64,000 nucleotides of DNA from Pontibacter beigongshangensis (GTDB lineage: Bacteria > Bacteroidota > Bacteroidia > Cytophagales > Hymenobacteraceae): NCBI RefSeq assembly GCF_014332515.1, contig NZ_VFSD01000002.1, positions 1 through 64,000 of the forward strand. The letters are read 5' to 3'. The position numbers and the translations under genes are program-made. Of this stretch, positions 9,295 through 18,787 are shown one piece after another (the first letter of the stretch is position 1; each line of letters begins with the position of its first letter). The notes beneath the pieces were generated by a model. That model was not told the DNA's origin. It made no database searches and was given only the letters and a program-made list of their open reading frames with translations.

Positions 9295-10524
9295 TCACTC
9301 CTCAAACTTCAGCTCAAACCCTACTTTCTCCAGGTCTTCCCAGAAACGTGGGTACGACTTGCGCACCACACGGGGCTCCTGTATGGTAGTGGGCCGCAGC
9401 AAAGCCAGGGGGGCAAAAGCCATGGCCATGCGGTGGTCTTCGTAGGTGCGGAAGGTAAAGCTCTCGTTCTCGATAAGCCCCAGCTCCAGCCGGAATACGC
9501 CCTCGGTCACTTCCTGCAGCGAGCAGCCAAAGCTCAGCACCTCTAGTTGCAGCGCCTGTATGCGGTCGGTTTCTTTGATCCGCAGGCTCTCCAGCCCTGT
9601 TAGCTCCAGCGATATGCCTTTGGCCGCACACAAGGCCACAATGGTCTGAGCCAGATCCGGGCAGTCAGAAAAATCGAAGGAGAAGTGATGCTCGTGCTGG
9701 CGTTTAATTAGCTTTACGCCCTGCTCTGTAAACTCGGTATAAACTCCCAGGTGCTCCATAATGCCGACAATGGCACTGTCGCCCTGGAAGGAGTGTTTGC
9801 GCAGGCCCGGCAGTTCAATCTCCGCCTCCTGTGCCAGCGCCACCAGGCTGTACCAGTAGCTCGCCGCCGACCAGTCGGGCTCTATGCTGTAGCTGGCAGC
9901 CTTGTAGGGCTGGTGCGGCACTGTAATGGTATTGCCTGTAAAATTTGCCTCCACACCAAAGTGGCGCATCAGCGAGAGTGTCATCTCGATATAAGGCCGT
10001 GAGCCGATTTTTCCTTCCAGCTCTAGCACCAGCCCCTCCGGCAGCATAGGGCCAACCATCAGCAACGAAGAAATGTACTGGCTGCTGATGTCGCTGCGTA
10101 CCTTCAGTTTGTTGTTGCCGTTGCCTTTAAACGCATCGATCTTCATAGGCGGATAACCTTCCTCGCCCAGGTACTCTATACTGGCTCCCAACTCACGCAG
10201 GGCATCTACCAAAACTTTAATAGGTCGCTGGCACATGCGCGGGGTGCCCGTCATCACTTTCTGCTGCCCCGTTACGGCGTAATAACCTGTCAGGAAGCGC
10301 ATCACAGTGCCGGCATCTTCGGCATTTATTTCTACTGCATCGCTTTTGAGCAGGCGCTGCAGCAGTTGGGTATCGTTGGCTTCTGAAAGGTTGTCGAGTT
10401 CAGAAGCTTCTCCGGACAAGGCGGCAATAATCAGGGCGCGGTTTGCCTCGCTCTTGGAGGCGGGCAGTTTTATGGCTCCTTTCAGGATGCCTGAAGGATG
10501 CGTGAGGGTAACAGATTTGGTCAT
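9295..10524 (-). CDS. aroA: 3-phosphoshikimate 1-carboxyvinyltransferase (EPSP synthase)
   Basis: Sixth step of the shikimate pathway: shikimate-3-phosphate plus phosphoenolpyruvate to EPSP. 409 residues, close to the family length. Visible marks are LPASKSEANRALIIAAL (phosphate-binding lysine), EDAGTVMRFLTGYYAV (AGTxxRF), DISSQYISSLLM and, near the end, RTYEDHRMAMAFAPLAL. The start codon overlaps the aroB stop as ATGA, so the two are translationally coupled. Cytoplasmic. Confidence 0.95.
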   Translation of the reverse strand: MTKSVTLTHPSGILKGAIKLPASKSEANRALIIAALSGEASELDNLSEANDTQLLQRLLKSDAVEINAEDAGTVMRFLTGYYAVTGQQKVMTGTPRMCQRPIKVLVDALRELGASIEYLGEEGYPPMKIDAFKGNGNNKLKVRSDISSQYISSLLMVGPMLPEGLVLELEGKIGSRPYIEMTLSLMRHFGVEANFTGNTITVPHQPYKAASYSIEPDWSAASYWYSLVALAQEAEIELPGLRKHSFQGDSAIVGIMEHLGVYTEFTEQGVKLIKRQHEHHFSFDFSDCPDLAQTIVALCAAKGISLELTGLESLRIKETDRIQALQLEVLSFGCSLQEVTEGVFRLELGLIENESFTFRTYEDHRMAMAFAPLALLRPTTIQEPRVVRKSYPRFWEDLEKVGFELKFEE

Positions 10525-11558
10525 AGCAATTGGTAGTAACGTAACGACTCCTGGATTTCGGCAAGCGTAATTGGTTGGTCGTATACAGCCTCCCCTATCT
10601 TTTTAAGCAAGGTGCAGTTTATGGTTGATTTTGAATTCTTTTTATCCTGAAGCGCCAGCGCAGCGATGTCCGTCAGATCATCATTATGCAGCTTCACCTT
10701 CTCATACACCGTCATCAGAAAAGTCTCTATCTGCTCCAGCTCCTTTTGCGAGAGCAGCCCTTTCTTTACAGAAAGCCAGGTTTCGCACAGCATGCCTACA
10801 GCTATGGCTTCTCCATGGAGCAACTCCCGGCCGGGCTTTTCCATCAGGTAGCTTTCCACGGCGTGGCCCACGGTATGGCCAAAGTTGAGCACTTTGCGGT
10901 AGCCGCCCTCCAGCGGATCGGCTGCCACTACTTTTGCCTTTATAGCCACCGAGTGCGGAATCAGTGTCTCCCAATCGGCTGAGAACAGGCCTATGTTACG
11001 CTGCTCCTCAAACTTGTCGCCATCCTCTATCAGCCAGTGCTTCACAATTTCGGCATAGCCTGATTTTACCTGGCGGTCGGGCAGGGTCTGCAGAAAAGCA
11101 GGGTTTATGAAAACGGCGCGGGGTTCTTTAAACACGCCGATATGGTTTTTCAGGCCATGGAAATCGATGCCCAGTTTTCCGCCCACGCTGGCATCTACCT
11201 GCGAGAGCAAGGTGGTGGGAACTTGTACAAAGTAAATGCCGCGCTTGTACACGGCCGCACAAAAACCACCCATATCACCGATTACGCCGCCGCCCAGGTT
11301 CACGAGCACCGCCCACCGATCGAGGTTGAAACTGGTCATCTGTTGCCAGATGTGCTCGCATGTTTGCAGGGTTTTGTTTTCCTCACCGCTTTTTATCTGG
11401 ATCAGTTGGTGCTCCGGCAGGTGCTTATTCAGCTCCGGATAGCAATGGAGCAGGGTGTTTTCATCTACCAGCACCACCACTTTAGAGAAAGCACGGTTCT
11501 GCAGCAGCACCTCCAACTGCTGCAGGGCATCTTGCCCAATATGGATATTTTCTGTCAC
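10521..11558 (-). CDS. aroB: 3-dehydroquinate synthase
   Basis: Second step of the shikimate pathway, converting DAHP to 3-dehydroquinate with NAD and a divalent metal. 345 residues. Family motifs: NLGGGVIGDMGGFCAAVYKRG (NAD-binding, broken here by a variable residue), QVPTTLLSQVDASVGGK, KSGYAEIVKHWLI and NFGHTVGHAVES, carrying metal-binding histidines. First gene of an aroB-aroA operon on the minus strand. No other aro gene is in the window. Confidence 0.95.
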   Translation of the reverse strand: MTENIHIGQDALQQLEVLLQNRAFSKVVVLVDENTLLHCYPELNKHLPEHQLIQIKSGEENKTLQTCEHIWQQMTSFNLDRWAVLVNLGGGVIGDMGGFCAAVYKRGIYFVQVPTTLLSQVDASVGGKLGIDFHGLKNHIGVFKEPRAVFINPAFLQTLPDRQVKSGYAEIVKHWLIEDGDKFEEQRNIGLFSADWETLIPHSVAIKAKVVAADPLEGGYRKVLNFGHTVGHAVESYLMEKPGRELLHGEAIAVGMLCETWLSVKKGLLSQKELEQIETFLMTVYEKVKLHNDDLTDIAALALQDKKNSKSTINCTLLKKIGEAVYDQPITLAEIQESLRYYQLL

Positions 11559-11752
11559 GCTCAGGCTACATTAAGGCATTAAAATGGCAAGCTACTCAAA
11601 AAGCTGACAAATCTGAAAGTATTCTCGCGCCAAAATAGCAATCCTTAAATTTTTCACCCTTTTTGCTGCCTTTCCATTAATAAGAAATTTTGACGGAGTG
11701 AATGACAGGATGAGGGAATAAATAAATTTAGCTCTTCAATTTTAAACTTATA

Positions 11753-11888
11753 GACTTCGACTTTACTTTCCGGAATCGTAAGTTGCATCACCTTGAGAAA
11801 AACGACACACGTATTACGTATCATGATACACGACATTTTATTATATGCATAAAAGGTAAAACAAATTCTGATAAGTGGTGTCGCAGTC
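11753..11888 (-). repeat. MITE-like element (about 130 bp), copy 1
   Basis: Imperfect terminal inverted repeats (GACTTCGACT... and ...GTGTCGCAGTC) flank a conserved inner part with TTGCATCACCTTGAG, CGACACACGTAT and the palindrome GTATCATGATAC. Same family as 52451-52573 and 61861-61995. Confidence 0.75.
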
Positions 11889-11940
11889 TATATAAAGTAG
11901 GGCATGTGTCTTACGTCCTGTGTCTTGTGTCCTTCCTAAG

Positions 11941-11990
11941 GGCAGCAGAAGCGGCAAAGGCTCCGGAGGGCCATTTTGATTGAAATAATT
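11941..11990 (+). repeat. CTCCGGAG intergenic repeat, copy 3
   Basis: Leader GCAGCAGAAGCGGC, palindrome core CTCCGGAG, then TTTTGATTGAAATAATT. A GTCTTGTGTCCTT motif (11922-11934) directly precedes it. It ends 8 bases from the stop of the AI-2E-type gene. Confidence 0.9.
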
Positions 11991-11997
11991 AGTTGGC

Positions 11998-13083
11998 TCA
12001 GGGGGTATCCTGATGGGCTCGTTTTTCAGGCTTCTTGTTTTTGGTTACACCGGTTCCGAGGAGCAGCGACACAGGTTTCATGCCCTCATATTTGTCGGCT
12101 ATCAGTTTTAAGATTGCCAGGAAGGGCACGAACAGGATCATGCCTGAGGCCCCCCACAAAATACCGCCCGCTACAATGGCCAGCAGCGTAAACAGCATGT
12201 TTACCTGCAGCCGGTAACTCACAGCCCACGGAAAAATAAGGTTGGCCTCCAGGTACTGCACCGCCGCAAACACAATCACCACCCCTGCCGGGTACCACAC
12301 CGAGTCGTAGGTAATCCAGGCTACGGTCATGGGCAGTATGGCTCCAATGGAAATACCCACATACGGGATAAAGGTGAGCACAGAAGCCACCACGCCAAAA
12401 AAGATGGCATGCGGAATACCCAGCAGGAACAACCCCAGGCTGTTGAGCACCCCCACGATCAGGTACACGAGGGCCATGCCTTTTATAAAATCATAATAAG
12501 TGGTGATGGTTTCGCGCAGAATGGTTCGAATATTCTGATGAGAATCTTTTGGAAATAGCGAGTAAAGCGCTTCTGCCAGTTGCTCCCGGTAATACAGCAG
12601 CAGGGCCACATAGATCGGGATTAGCAGCAGCAGCACCACCGACACCACCGAGGTATACAGCACATTCTGAAGCAGGTTAAACACGGTGGTTCCCGCATCA
12701 GACAACATGCTTTCCAGCCATTGCGTTTGCCGGGGGGCATCTATATCGAGCTGGTGCTCCAGGTACGCGCTCAGCTTATGCCAGGTCTTTTGCAGCTTTT
12801 CGTACAGCATCGGCCACTCTTTCCCAAAACGCACCACCTGGCGGATCAGCACCCAGGTAAGCCCGCCCATGAGCACCAGCAGGCTCAGCAAACAAACCGC
12901 AATGGCTCCCCACCGGGGCAGGCCGCGCAGTTCCAGCCACTTACAAACCGGGTACAGCAGAAAACTGATCAGCAGGGCAAAGCTGAAGGGCACAAACAAA
13001 GAGCGGCCAAAATAGAGCAACACGGCCAGCAGCACCGTATAGTTGAGCAACTTTAGCCAGTTAACCGTAATGCCTCTATCCAT
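11998..13083 (-). CDS. AI-2E family transporter (UPF0118-type permease)
   Basis: Inner-membrane protein of 361 residues with about eight hydrophobic segments: two near residues 12-60, a third at about 65-85, and a cluster from about 140 to 330. Between them lies a soluble loop with ERLxxL-type helices (about 95-140). Members include the TqsA autoinducer-2 exporter and Na+/H+ antiporters, so the substrate here is open. Seen late in the sequence are FIPYVGISIGAILP and a C-terminal basic tail. Single gene, divergent from the M28 peptidase. Confidence 0.88.
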   Translation of the reverse strand: MDRGITVNWLKLLNYTVLLAVLLYFGRSLFVPFSFALLISFLLYPVCKWLELRGLPRWGAIAVCLLSLLVLMGGLTWVLIRQVVRFGKEWPMLYEKLQKTWHKLSAYLEHQLDIDAPRQTQWLESMLSDAGTTVFNLLQNVLYTSVVSVVLLLLIPIYVALLLYYREQLAEALYSLFPKDSHQNIRTILRETITTYYDFIKGMALVYLIVGVLNSLGLFLLGIPHAIFFGVVASVLTFIPYVGISIGAILPMTVAWITYDSVWYPAGVVIVFAAVQYLEANLIFPWAVSYRLQVNMLFTLLAIVAGGILWGASGMILFVPFLAILKLIADKYEGMKPVSLLLGTGVTKNKKPEKRAHQDTP

Positions 13084-13192
13084 AATATGAGTATATTGAG
13101 GGATGATTGCCTACTATTGCTAACGCACACCAAGGGCCTGGCAGCCAATTAAAAGTATAAAATATATCAAAAAGGAAATAACCCATAAACAG

Positions 13193-14509
13193 ATGATCCA
13201 AAGGAATCTCCTGGCGCTCGCTCTCCTGCTCTGCACCTGCGTTTCGCTGCTGGCTCAGAAAATGCCGGCTATCAGCCAGGAAGAGACAACCCGTCTCATC
13301 AGAACGCTGAGTGCCGACGAGATGCGGGGCCGTGCCTCCTTTACGCCAGGCATAGACAAGGCAGCAGATTTTATTCAGCAGGAATTCCGGCGCATCGGCC
13401 TGAAGCCTATGGCGAGCGGCCTCCCAGGCGAAAGCTCAAACTTTAAGCAGACCTTTCAGCTGTATCGCCTCACGCCCGGCACGCCACAAGGGCAGGCAGA
13501 TGGCACAGTGCTTAACGCCGAAGACATGTTTATCAATACCAGCCACCAGCACCTCAACTGGACCACCGACACGCAGCGGCTGGTACTAACCATTGGCGAC
13601 AACCAGGAATTCAGGGAAACTTTCTCAAAAATAAACAGTCTTACCAACGATGTGCTGGTACTGGTAAACCCTGTACATGAAGAGACGTTCAGGGCATACC
13701 AGCACCACTTCCGGGCGGTTGGGGCCAGGCAGGAACTGGACAAGGGCAGCAGCAAAGTTTTTGTTTTATCAGACAAAACCGACTTTGCAGGCTATGCCGT
13801 CTCGGTTACCAACCAGGTGGAGCAGTTGCCACTGGCTAACGTGGCAGGCATGCTGGAAGGAAAACGCAAAAACGAGATCGTGGTCTTCTCCGGCCATTAC
13901 GACCACATCGGCATGGTGGCACCGGTTGCCGGCGACAGCATCGCCAACGGAGCCGACGACAACGCATCGGGTACCGCCGCCATGATCATGCTGGCCAGCT
14001 ATTTCGCAAAACAGCCCCAACCGGAGCGTACGCTTATTTTTGTAGCCTTTACGGCAGAAGAAATAGGCGGCTTTGGCTCCAGGCACTTTTCGGAGCAGCT
14101 CAACCCCGACCAGATCGTGGCCATGCTGAACATCGAAATGGTAGGCAAGCCCTCTAAGTTTGGTCCGAATACAGCCTACCTGACCGGGTTCGATAAATCG
14201 GACCTGGGCGTTCTGCTTCAGAAGCGGCTCAAGGGCACTCCCTACCGTATCTTTCCGGACCCTTACCCGGAGCAGAACCTGTTCTACCGCTCCGACAACG
14301 CCACCCTGGCCCGCCTCGGCGTGCCCGCCCATACCATTTCTTCGGTGCAGATAGACAAGGACGACACTTACCACACTGTGCACGACGAGTTTGAGCTGCT
14401 GCACATGGAGCACCTGACCAGCATGATCAAGGCCATTGCACTGGCAGCCCGAGGCATAGTAAACGGCCAAAACACGCCCACCCGCATAGAAAAGGACCTA
14501 CTACGATAA
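13193..14509 (+). CDS. M28 family metallopeptidase, exported
   Basis: 438 residues with an N-terminal signal peptide (hydrophobic residues 4-21, cleavage near LLAQ). The peptidase domain shows the M28 zinc ligands in order: H in SGHYDHIG, D in GADDNASGTAAM, the E-E pair in TAEEIGGFGS, and a C-terminal D/H region ending TYHTVHDEFELL. M28 enzymes are aminopeptidases or carboxypeptidases acting outside the cytoplasm. About 230 residues precede the catalytic core, which leaves room for a PA-like insert. Monocistronic; substrate unknown. Confidence 0.9.
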   Translation: MIQRNLLALALLLCTCVSLLAQKMPAISQEETTRLIRTLSADEMRGRASFTPGIDKAADFIQQEFRRIGLKPMASGLPGESSNFKQTFQLYRLTPGTPQGQADGTVLNAEDMFINTSHQHLNWTTDTQRLVLTIGDNQEFRETFSKINSLTNDVLVLVNPVHEETFRAYQHHFRAVGARQELDKGSSKVFVLSDKTDFAGYAVSVTNQVEQLPLANVAGMLEGKRKNEIVVFSGHYDHIGMVAPVAGDSIANGADDNASGTAAMIMLASYFAKQPQPERTLIFVAFTAEEIGGFGSRHFSEQLNPDQIVAMLNIEMVGKPSKFGPNTAYLTGFDKSDLGVLLQKRLKGTPYRIFPDPYPEQNLFYRSDNATLARLGVPAHTISSVQIDKDDTYHTVHDEFELLHMEHLTSMIKAIALAARGIVNGQNTPTRIEKDLLR

Positions 14510-14625
14510 TCAACAGCCACAGACGCAGCAAAACGCAAGATTTTCAGTGAAAAACATGGTCCCGGAAATCATACAGACATGTTTGTCTCTTCCGAATGAG
14601 CAACAGGCTAATTAATGTGCTTATT

Positions 14626-14649
14626 AATGTGCTGATGTGCTAATTATTC
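14626..14649 (+). repeat. Short spacer repeat (GTGCTGATGTGC), copy 1
   Basis: A 24-base stretch identical to 38993-39016, ending CTAATTATT. It lies in the same spacer as copy 4 of the CTCCGGAG repeat. Confidence 0.7.
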
Positions 14650-14655
14650 CATTTG

Positions 14656-14684
14656 AAGATGAATGAATAGAGCAGGCATTAAAC
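14656..14684 (+). repeat. Short spacer repeat (GATGAATGAATAGAGCAGG), copy 1
   Basis: A 29-base stretch matching 61602-61630 with three differences. Function unknown; it occurs only in spacers. Confidence 0.6.
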
Positions 14685-14738
14685 ACTCATAATTCTTGAC
14701 TTATGAAAGAGCCCTGTGTCTTAGGTCCTTATTAAAGA

Positions 14739-14781
14739 GCAGCAGAAAAGGCTCCGGAGGGCCATTTTCATTAGAATAATT
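14739..14781 (+). repeat. CTCCGGAG intergenic repeat, copy 4
   Basis: Leader GCAGCAG, core CTCCGGAG, then TTTTCATTAGAATAATT. It abuts the TTGGAG terminus of the next element, so one probably inserted at the end of the other. Confidence 0.9.
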
Positions 14782-15076
14782 GGAGTGCCTTGCATATTAA
14801 GGAGTATCTATACAGCCATTACCAGTTCCACTGACCATTGTGCTGCATCAGCCTTGGCTATCGAGCAAATCTCAGTCCCTGGCTTGAGGCGCCGGGGAAG
14901 GGACTCGCTATTTAAGAAGCCCGGTGTCACGTTAGCGGCAGCCAGAGCGAGAGCGAGTCAGAATGGGGGCCCCTGCGCGAACACAGCGTAAGGGCATCGG
15001 ATAAACCGGCAGCGAAGACAGATGGAACCAATAGGTATCAGAATATCGATACCCCAATCTATGTTACACACTCCAA
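14780..15076 (+). repeat. TIR element with GC-rich interior, copy 1 (about 297 bp)
   Basis: Terminal inverted repeats TTGGAGTGCCTTGCATATT (left) and, inverted, TTGGAGTGTGTAACATAG (right). The interior shares CAGTCCCTGGCTTGAGGC, GAGCGAGTC and GCGAACACAGCG with the reverse complement of 23841-24215. No coding sequence recognised, so it is a non-autonomous mobile element or a structured RNA. With flanking repeats it fills the 741-base spacer 14510-15250. Confidence 0.7.
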
Positions 15077-15250
15077 TAACTCGGGCAAGATGCTGCGCGG
15101 CCTGGAACCCTGAAGGCAAAGCTTATCTCAGCCCCGCTCCAGTTGTAACTGCATAACTTTTTTTCTCAACCAAAAAGAATGGCCTGCGTTTTGTGTCCTT
15201 TTACTTTTCAAGCCGTAGTACCATATACAAAAAATATATTGCCACCCGCT

Positions 15251-16711
15251 ATGACACGATTAACCCTTTCCCTGTTCTTACTCTTCCTGGCCATAGTCCC
15301 GGTTGCCTTTGCGCAGGAGCCTGTATTTACCTGGGGCACTGCCATAGATCGGGAGCCGCGTGAGCTTCAGAACATGCATGTGGTGGGCATAAGCCAGGAT
15401 AGCGGCTTTTTTGCCACTTACACCGAGGAAGAAAAAACAACGCTGGAGCGCTACAACAGGCACCATCAGCGGATCTGGGCCACCGTACTGCTACCCAGGA
15501 CACCCGAAAACCAGGCCGCAGTTTACCATGATGCCATTGTGCTGCAACACAGAGTTTACATGATCTCGACCAGCCTGAAAAAAGGAACCACTACCGTATT
15601 TGCCCAGGAAATAACGGCCAATGGCAATTATGTTCCTCAGATACAACCCCTCCTGCAGGTAAAACATGCAGGCAGCCTGCACCTGGCTACCACCCGGCTA
15701 AACGATCTGCTGCTGGCCACCCTCTCCGACCAGGAAAAAAAAACAACCACCGTTGCCTTGCTGGAGGCTAACCTGAAGCCTCGCTGGGAAAGGTCCTTTT
15801 CTACCAGGGCTGTCGCCGTACAGACGCACCTGCTTGATAATGGCACTGCCTATGTGCTGGCAAAGTCGCCTCCTGCCGAAGCTGCCGCCAAAAGCTACCT
15901 GCTGTACCGCCTCAAAGACGGCTCTAAACCTGACGAAACCGCCATTGGGCAGGAAAAGCAGCGGCCACTGCAGGCCAAAATCACCACCACGGCCTCCCAG
16001 CAGGTAGTTGTAGCCGGTTACTACAGTTCTGCATCCGAACCAACAACAGAAAACCCCGTGCTTGCCGGCACTTTTTACTACAGGTTTAACCAGGAGCAGC
16101 CCCGGAAAAAGGTGACACGCTTTACCCCTTTCAGTGCAGAGGAACTGATGAAGCACAACCGCTACAGACAAGACCCAGACAGCACTAAGTGGCTCCGCCA
16201 CCTGCAACTGCAGCAACTCTTGCCGGTGCCGTATGGCGGCGTACTTGTTTTAGGAGAAGTAACGTACACGGCAGCTACTCCTGCCTCTTTGGTGCAGCAC
16301 CAGGAAGATATACTGGCCGTGATGCTGGAGGAAGACGGCAGCCCCTACTACACAACAAGCATTTACAAGAAACAAGTCAGCCCGAACAACAACGAGAATG
16401 TTGGCTCTTTTATGGCCACTACCTCCGGCAATTACCTGCAGTTGCTTTACCTCGACTTCGAGTACAACTTTACCGAAAACGACAAACTGGTGATTGCAGG
16501 AGAGAATGCCAGCAACAAGGAGCCCGTGCTGATTACTATTTTATCGAATGGGGAGCAGCAGGTAAAACCGTTGCACCGTAGCCAGACAGGGCGTGAACAG
16601 CCGCATTTCTACCTGCGCCCGTCATCTGCTTACCGTATTTCAGAGAAGGAGTTTATTATACTCGGCATCGGGCCTGGCTATTACAAATATGGCCGGGTAA
16701 GATTTCAGTAG
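15251..16711 (+). CDS. Exported hypothetical protein (486 aa)
   Basis: Not recognised. From ATG at 15251 the protein starts with a clear signal peptide (LTLSLFLLFLAIVPVAFAQ, cleaved near residue 20), which decides this start over an upstream in-frame ATG at 15179 that would precede the signal with spacer repeat sequence. The mature part is rich in beta-strand-like alternation, has no membrane segment, and may be a beta-propeller-like outer-membrane-associated or periplasmic protein. No C-terminal T9SS sorting domain is visible. Single gene behind a repeat-filled spacer. Confidence 0.75.
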   Translation: MTRLTLSLFLLFLAIVPVAFAQEPVFTWGTAIDREPRELQNMHVVGISQDSGFFATYTEEEKTTLERYNRHHQRIWATVLLPRTPENQAAVYHDAIVLQHRVYMISTSLKKGTTTVFAQEITANGNYVPQIQPLLQVKHAGSLHLATTRLNDLLLATLSDQEKKTTTVALLEANLKPRWERSFSTRAVAVQTHLLDNGTAYVLAKSPPAEAAAKSYLLYRLKDGSKPDETAIGQEKQRPLQAKITTTASQQVVVAGYYSSASEPTTENPVLAGTFYYRFNQEQPRKKVTRFTPFSAEELMKHNRYRQDPDSTKWLRHLQLQQLLPVPYGGVLVLGEVTYTAATPASLVQHQEDILAVMLEEDGSPYYTTSIYKKQVSPNNNENVGSFMATTSGNYLQLLYLDFEYNFTENDKLVIAGENASNKEPVLITILSNGEQQVKPLHRSQTGREQPHFYLRPSSAYRISEKEFIILGIGPGYYKYGRVRFQ

Positions 16712-16806
16712 CACGATGGCTCACCTGCCGAAGTGCCCTGCCTGGGGATAAACTGTGAGGGAGCTGCGCACGGTAGTACAAAGCCGGGCAACCAGAGGAG
16801 AGATTA

Positions 16807-16855
16807 AATTATTTAAATGAATCTGGGCCTCCGGAGGTTAATTGGCTGCTGCTGC
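16807..16855 (-). repeat. CTCCGGAG intergenic repeat, copy 5
   Basis: On the minus strand it follows the stop of the next gene by 5 bases: GCAGCAGCAG leader, CCTCCGGAGG, then ATTCATTTAAATAATT. Its position suits a terminator for that gene, though the T run is degraded. Confidence 0.85.
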
Positions 16856-16860
16856 CGGCA

Positions 16861-17625
16861 TTACAACGATGGCAGGTCGCTTGCCTTTACTTCCTCCAGG
16901 GTTATTTCCTGCGGCTCGTTAAACCGGCCGAGCTCAAAGGTATTATCCAGCCGCTCCAGGGAAATACGGTGTGTGGTGGCGTATATATTATAATCCTGAA
17001 AGCGGATTCCGCCCACCATTCTGGGGTTTTTGGCCTCCCAAAACTGCACCGCACCTTCCTTTTCGGGCGCATAGGCTATATAATCAAGCATGTGGGTCCG
17101 CTCATGAAACCAGCCTACCAGTTCCATTTCTTCGCCTGCTCCGTTTTTCTCGGGAGGCATCCGGAACCTGATTTTATGGTACATCTCGCCCTTCAGCTCT
17201 GTATTTCCTTCATAATCTATTTCTGAGGCATTGTTGAGGTTAAAAGGCAGTAGCGCCAGAAAAATCTCTTTCGATACAGAAGAGGCGACTTCCTCCGTCA
17301 TTTCCTGGCTCATCTTCACCTCCTGATCGTTTACCGTACGGGTGAAGCCACTGTTCTGCACCACGTCGTGCACCCGCTGCCCCGAGTGGCCCTTAAAAGT
17401 GCGGCCGTACACAAAAGCGTCTTCATGGCGCAGCACCCGATACTGCACCCCACCAGTCCGGAAGGAAATGACACCCTGCTGGTAGCCGGCATGCCCGTGC
17501 GCTTTCAGGGCGTTCTCCACCACCTGCTTCGGGTCAGGCTCGGTAGGGTCGCAGGAGAATAAAAACAGCAGCGCTGATAACATCAGCCTGGAACCGGAAT
17601 TTAAGCACTTCTGAACAACTGACAT
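16861..17625 (-). CDS. Putative lipoprotein, DUF6503-like
   Basis: 254 residues from the ATG at 17625; a further in-frame start at 17652 would add nine residues before the signal. Hydrophobic segment LMLSALLFLFSC ends in a lipobox with the cysteine near residue 25, predicting lipid anchoring. The mature part has PKQVVENALKAHGHAG, FRMPPEKNG and GWFHERTHMLDYIAYA, resembling the DUF6503 family of Bacteroidetes lipoproteins, whose function is unknown to me. Convergent with the 486-aa gene; followed by a CTCCGGAG repeat. Confidence 0.75.
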   Translation of the reverse strand: MSVVQKCLNSGSRLMLSALLFLFSCDPTEPDPKQVVENALKAHGHAGYQQGVISFRTGGVQYRVLRHEDAFVYGRTFKGHSGQRVHDVVQNSGFTRTVNDQEVKMSQEMTEEVASSVSKEIFLALLPFNLNNASEIDYEGNTELKGEMYHKIRFRMPPEKNGAGEEMELVGWFHERTHMLDYIAYAPEKEGAVQFWEAKNPRMVGGIRFQDYNIYATTHRISLERLDNTFELGRFNEPQEITLEEVKASDLPSL

Positions 17626-17845
17626 ATTTGAAGAATCTCTATAAGATACCAAAGATACAAAGAACCTTACAAAGAACAGGCACCCTGCAGTAGCAACTTA
17701 CGAATTGCCTGGCCCTGGTGTTGGGCGCCGTGCACACATGATTTGCCCGGTTATCAGCCTTTCCAGAAGCTACTGCCCAGGCTAAAATAGAGATGGCTGC
17801 ACCTGGCTTGCAGCCATAAGCCGGAGCAACAGCCCCAAACGCAAA

Positions 17846-17877
17846 CCGCACCGGCCCCTTAGGAAGAGCCGGTGCGG
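17846..17877 (-). terminator. Hairpin after yceI-like gene A
   Basis: Perfect 10-base stem CCGCACCGGC / GCCGGTGCGG, 29 bases past the stop on the minus strand. The T run after it is weak. Confidence 0.65.
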
Positions 17878-17906
17878 TGAAGGAAGCGTGTCGTTATAAA
17901 AGTTGC

Positions 17907-18566
17907 CTACTTTATAGCGGCAATAGCAAGCGACAATGTAAAGTTATCGTCGATGGCCTTGTCTCCCAGGTTATCGAAGAAGCTTTTGGAGCCATAACGG
18001 ATGTCGTATTTGGCACGGTTTACCACTATATCGGCTTTGGCAGAGGCAGCTCCGTTTTTCACGGTGATAGTAGCCGGGAACTCGATCGGGTGGGTGATGC
18101 CTTTAATGGTGAGGTCGCCTTTTACGGTATAATTTGGCTTACCGGCTGCCGCATTCTTGGCAGGCGTAAGGCTGGTAATTTTAAACGTGGAGGTCGGGAA
18201 CTTGTCTACGCTGAAGAAGTCGTCGTTTTTGAGGTGGCCGATCAGTTTGCCATTATACTCTTTGTCGGCAATGTCGGAGCAGGTAATAGAGTTCATATCG
18301 ATTACAAAAGAACCTCCGGTTGGCTTGTTGCCACTTACAAGTATTTGCCCTTCTTTCAGCTTAATGGCGCCCATATGCTCACCAGTTACTTTTTTGGCAT
18401 GCCATTTCACTTCGCTTTTTGCTGCTTCTACTTTATAAGCAACAGCTTTAGCGGGCGCTGCAGTAGTGGCTGTGGCAGCAGCGTTAGTAGTAATAGCAGT
18501 AGTGCCTGTAAATGCCGAGAACATAAACATGGCGGCAAATGACGCTAGGATTGCTGTCTTTTTCAT
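17907..18566 (-). CDS. YceI-like protein A (exported)
   Basis: 219 residues. A signal peptide (MKKTAILASFAAMFMFSAF) leads an Ala/Thr-rich linker and a YceI domain from about residue 45: YKVEAAKSEVKWHAKK, FVIDMNSI, HLKNDDFFSVDKFPTSTFKI, YTVKGDLTIKGITHPIEFPATI and KYDIRYGSKSFFDNLGDKAI. YceI proteins are lipocalin-like periplasmic proteins; some bind isoprenoids. One of three paralogues here. It has its own upstream palindrome (18618-18653), which is shared with MarR-like gene A, so the same regulator probably controls both. Confidence 0.93.
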   Translation of the reverse strand: MKKTAILASFAAMFMFSAFTGTTAITTNAAATATTAAPAKAVAYKVEAAKSEVKWHAKKVTGEHMGAIKLKEGQILVSGNKPTGGSFVIDMNSITCSDIADKEYNGKLIGHLKNDDFFSVDKFPTSTFKITSLTPAKNAAAGKPNYTVKGDLTIKGITHPIEFPATITVKNGAASAKADIVVNRAKYDIRYGSKSFFDNLGDKAIDDNFTLSLAIAAIK

Positions 18567-18617
18567 TTTTGGATTTGTTGATGACTATACTTAAAGTCTA
18601 TTATTTTTGATTACGCT

Positions 18618-18653
18618 ACAAATATATGTACATACATTTAATGTACATATATT
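18618..18653. promoter_or_regulatory. Palindromic operator upstream of yceI-like A
   Basis: Perfect 13-base inverted repeat AATATATGTACAT / ATGTACATATATT with a 7-base spacer, 52 bases before the start. 29 of 30 bases match 19971-20000 in front of MarR-like gene A. It is a likely MarR-family binding site (inference). Confidence 0.8.
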
Positions 18654-18727
18654 TTATTAAAATTTATTTTCAGCTCCACCCTACTCCCACCTGCCTGGAG
18701 CCTTCGGCGCATTGCATTGGCGGGCAC

Positions 18728-18759
18728 AAAAAACCCTGGCTCCAGTTCAGGAGCCAGGG
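18728..18759 (-). terminator. Terminator after yceI-like gene B
   Basis: Perfect 10-base stem CCCTGGCTCC / GGAGCCAGGG with a 6-base loop, followed on the minus strand by six T's. Confidence 0.9.
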
Positions 18760-18787
18760 CAACAAAAGAATAAAGGTATTATGCGTA

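Noticed and set aside
15179-15250. Longer start for the 486-aa exported protein
   Set aside because: It would place spacer-repeat-derived residues in front of a good signal peptide.
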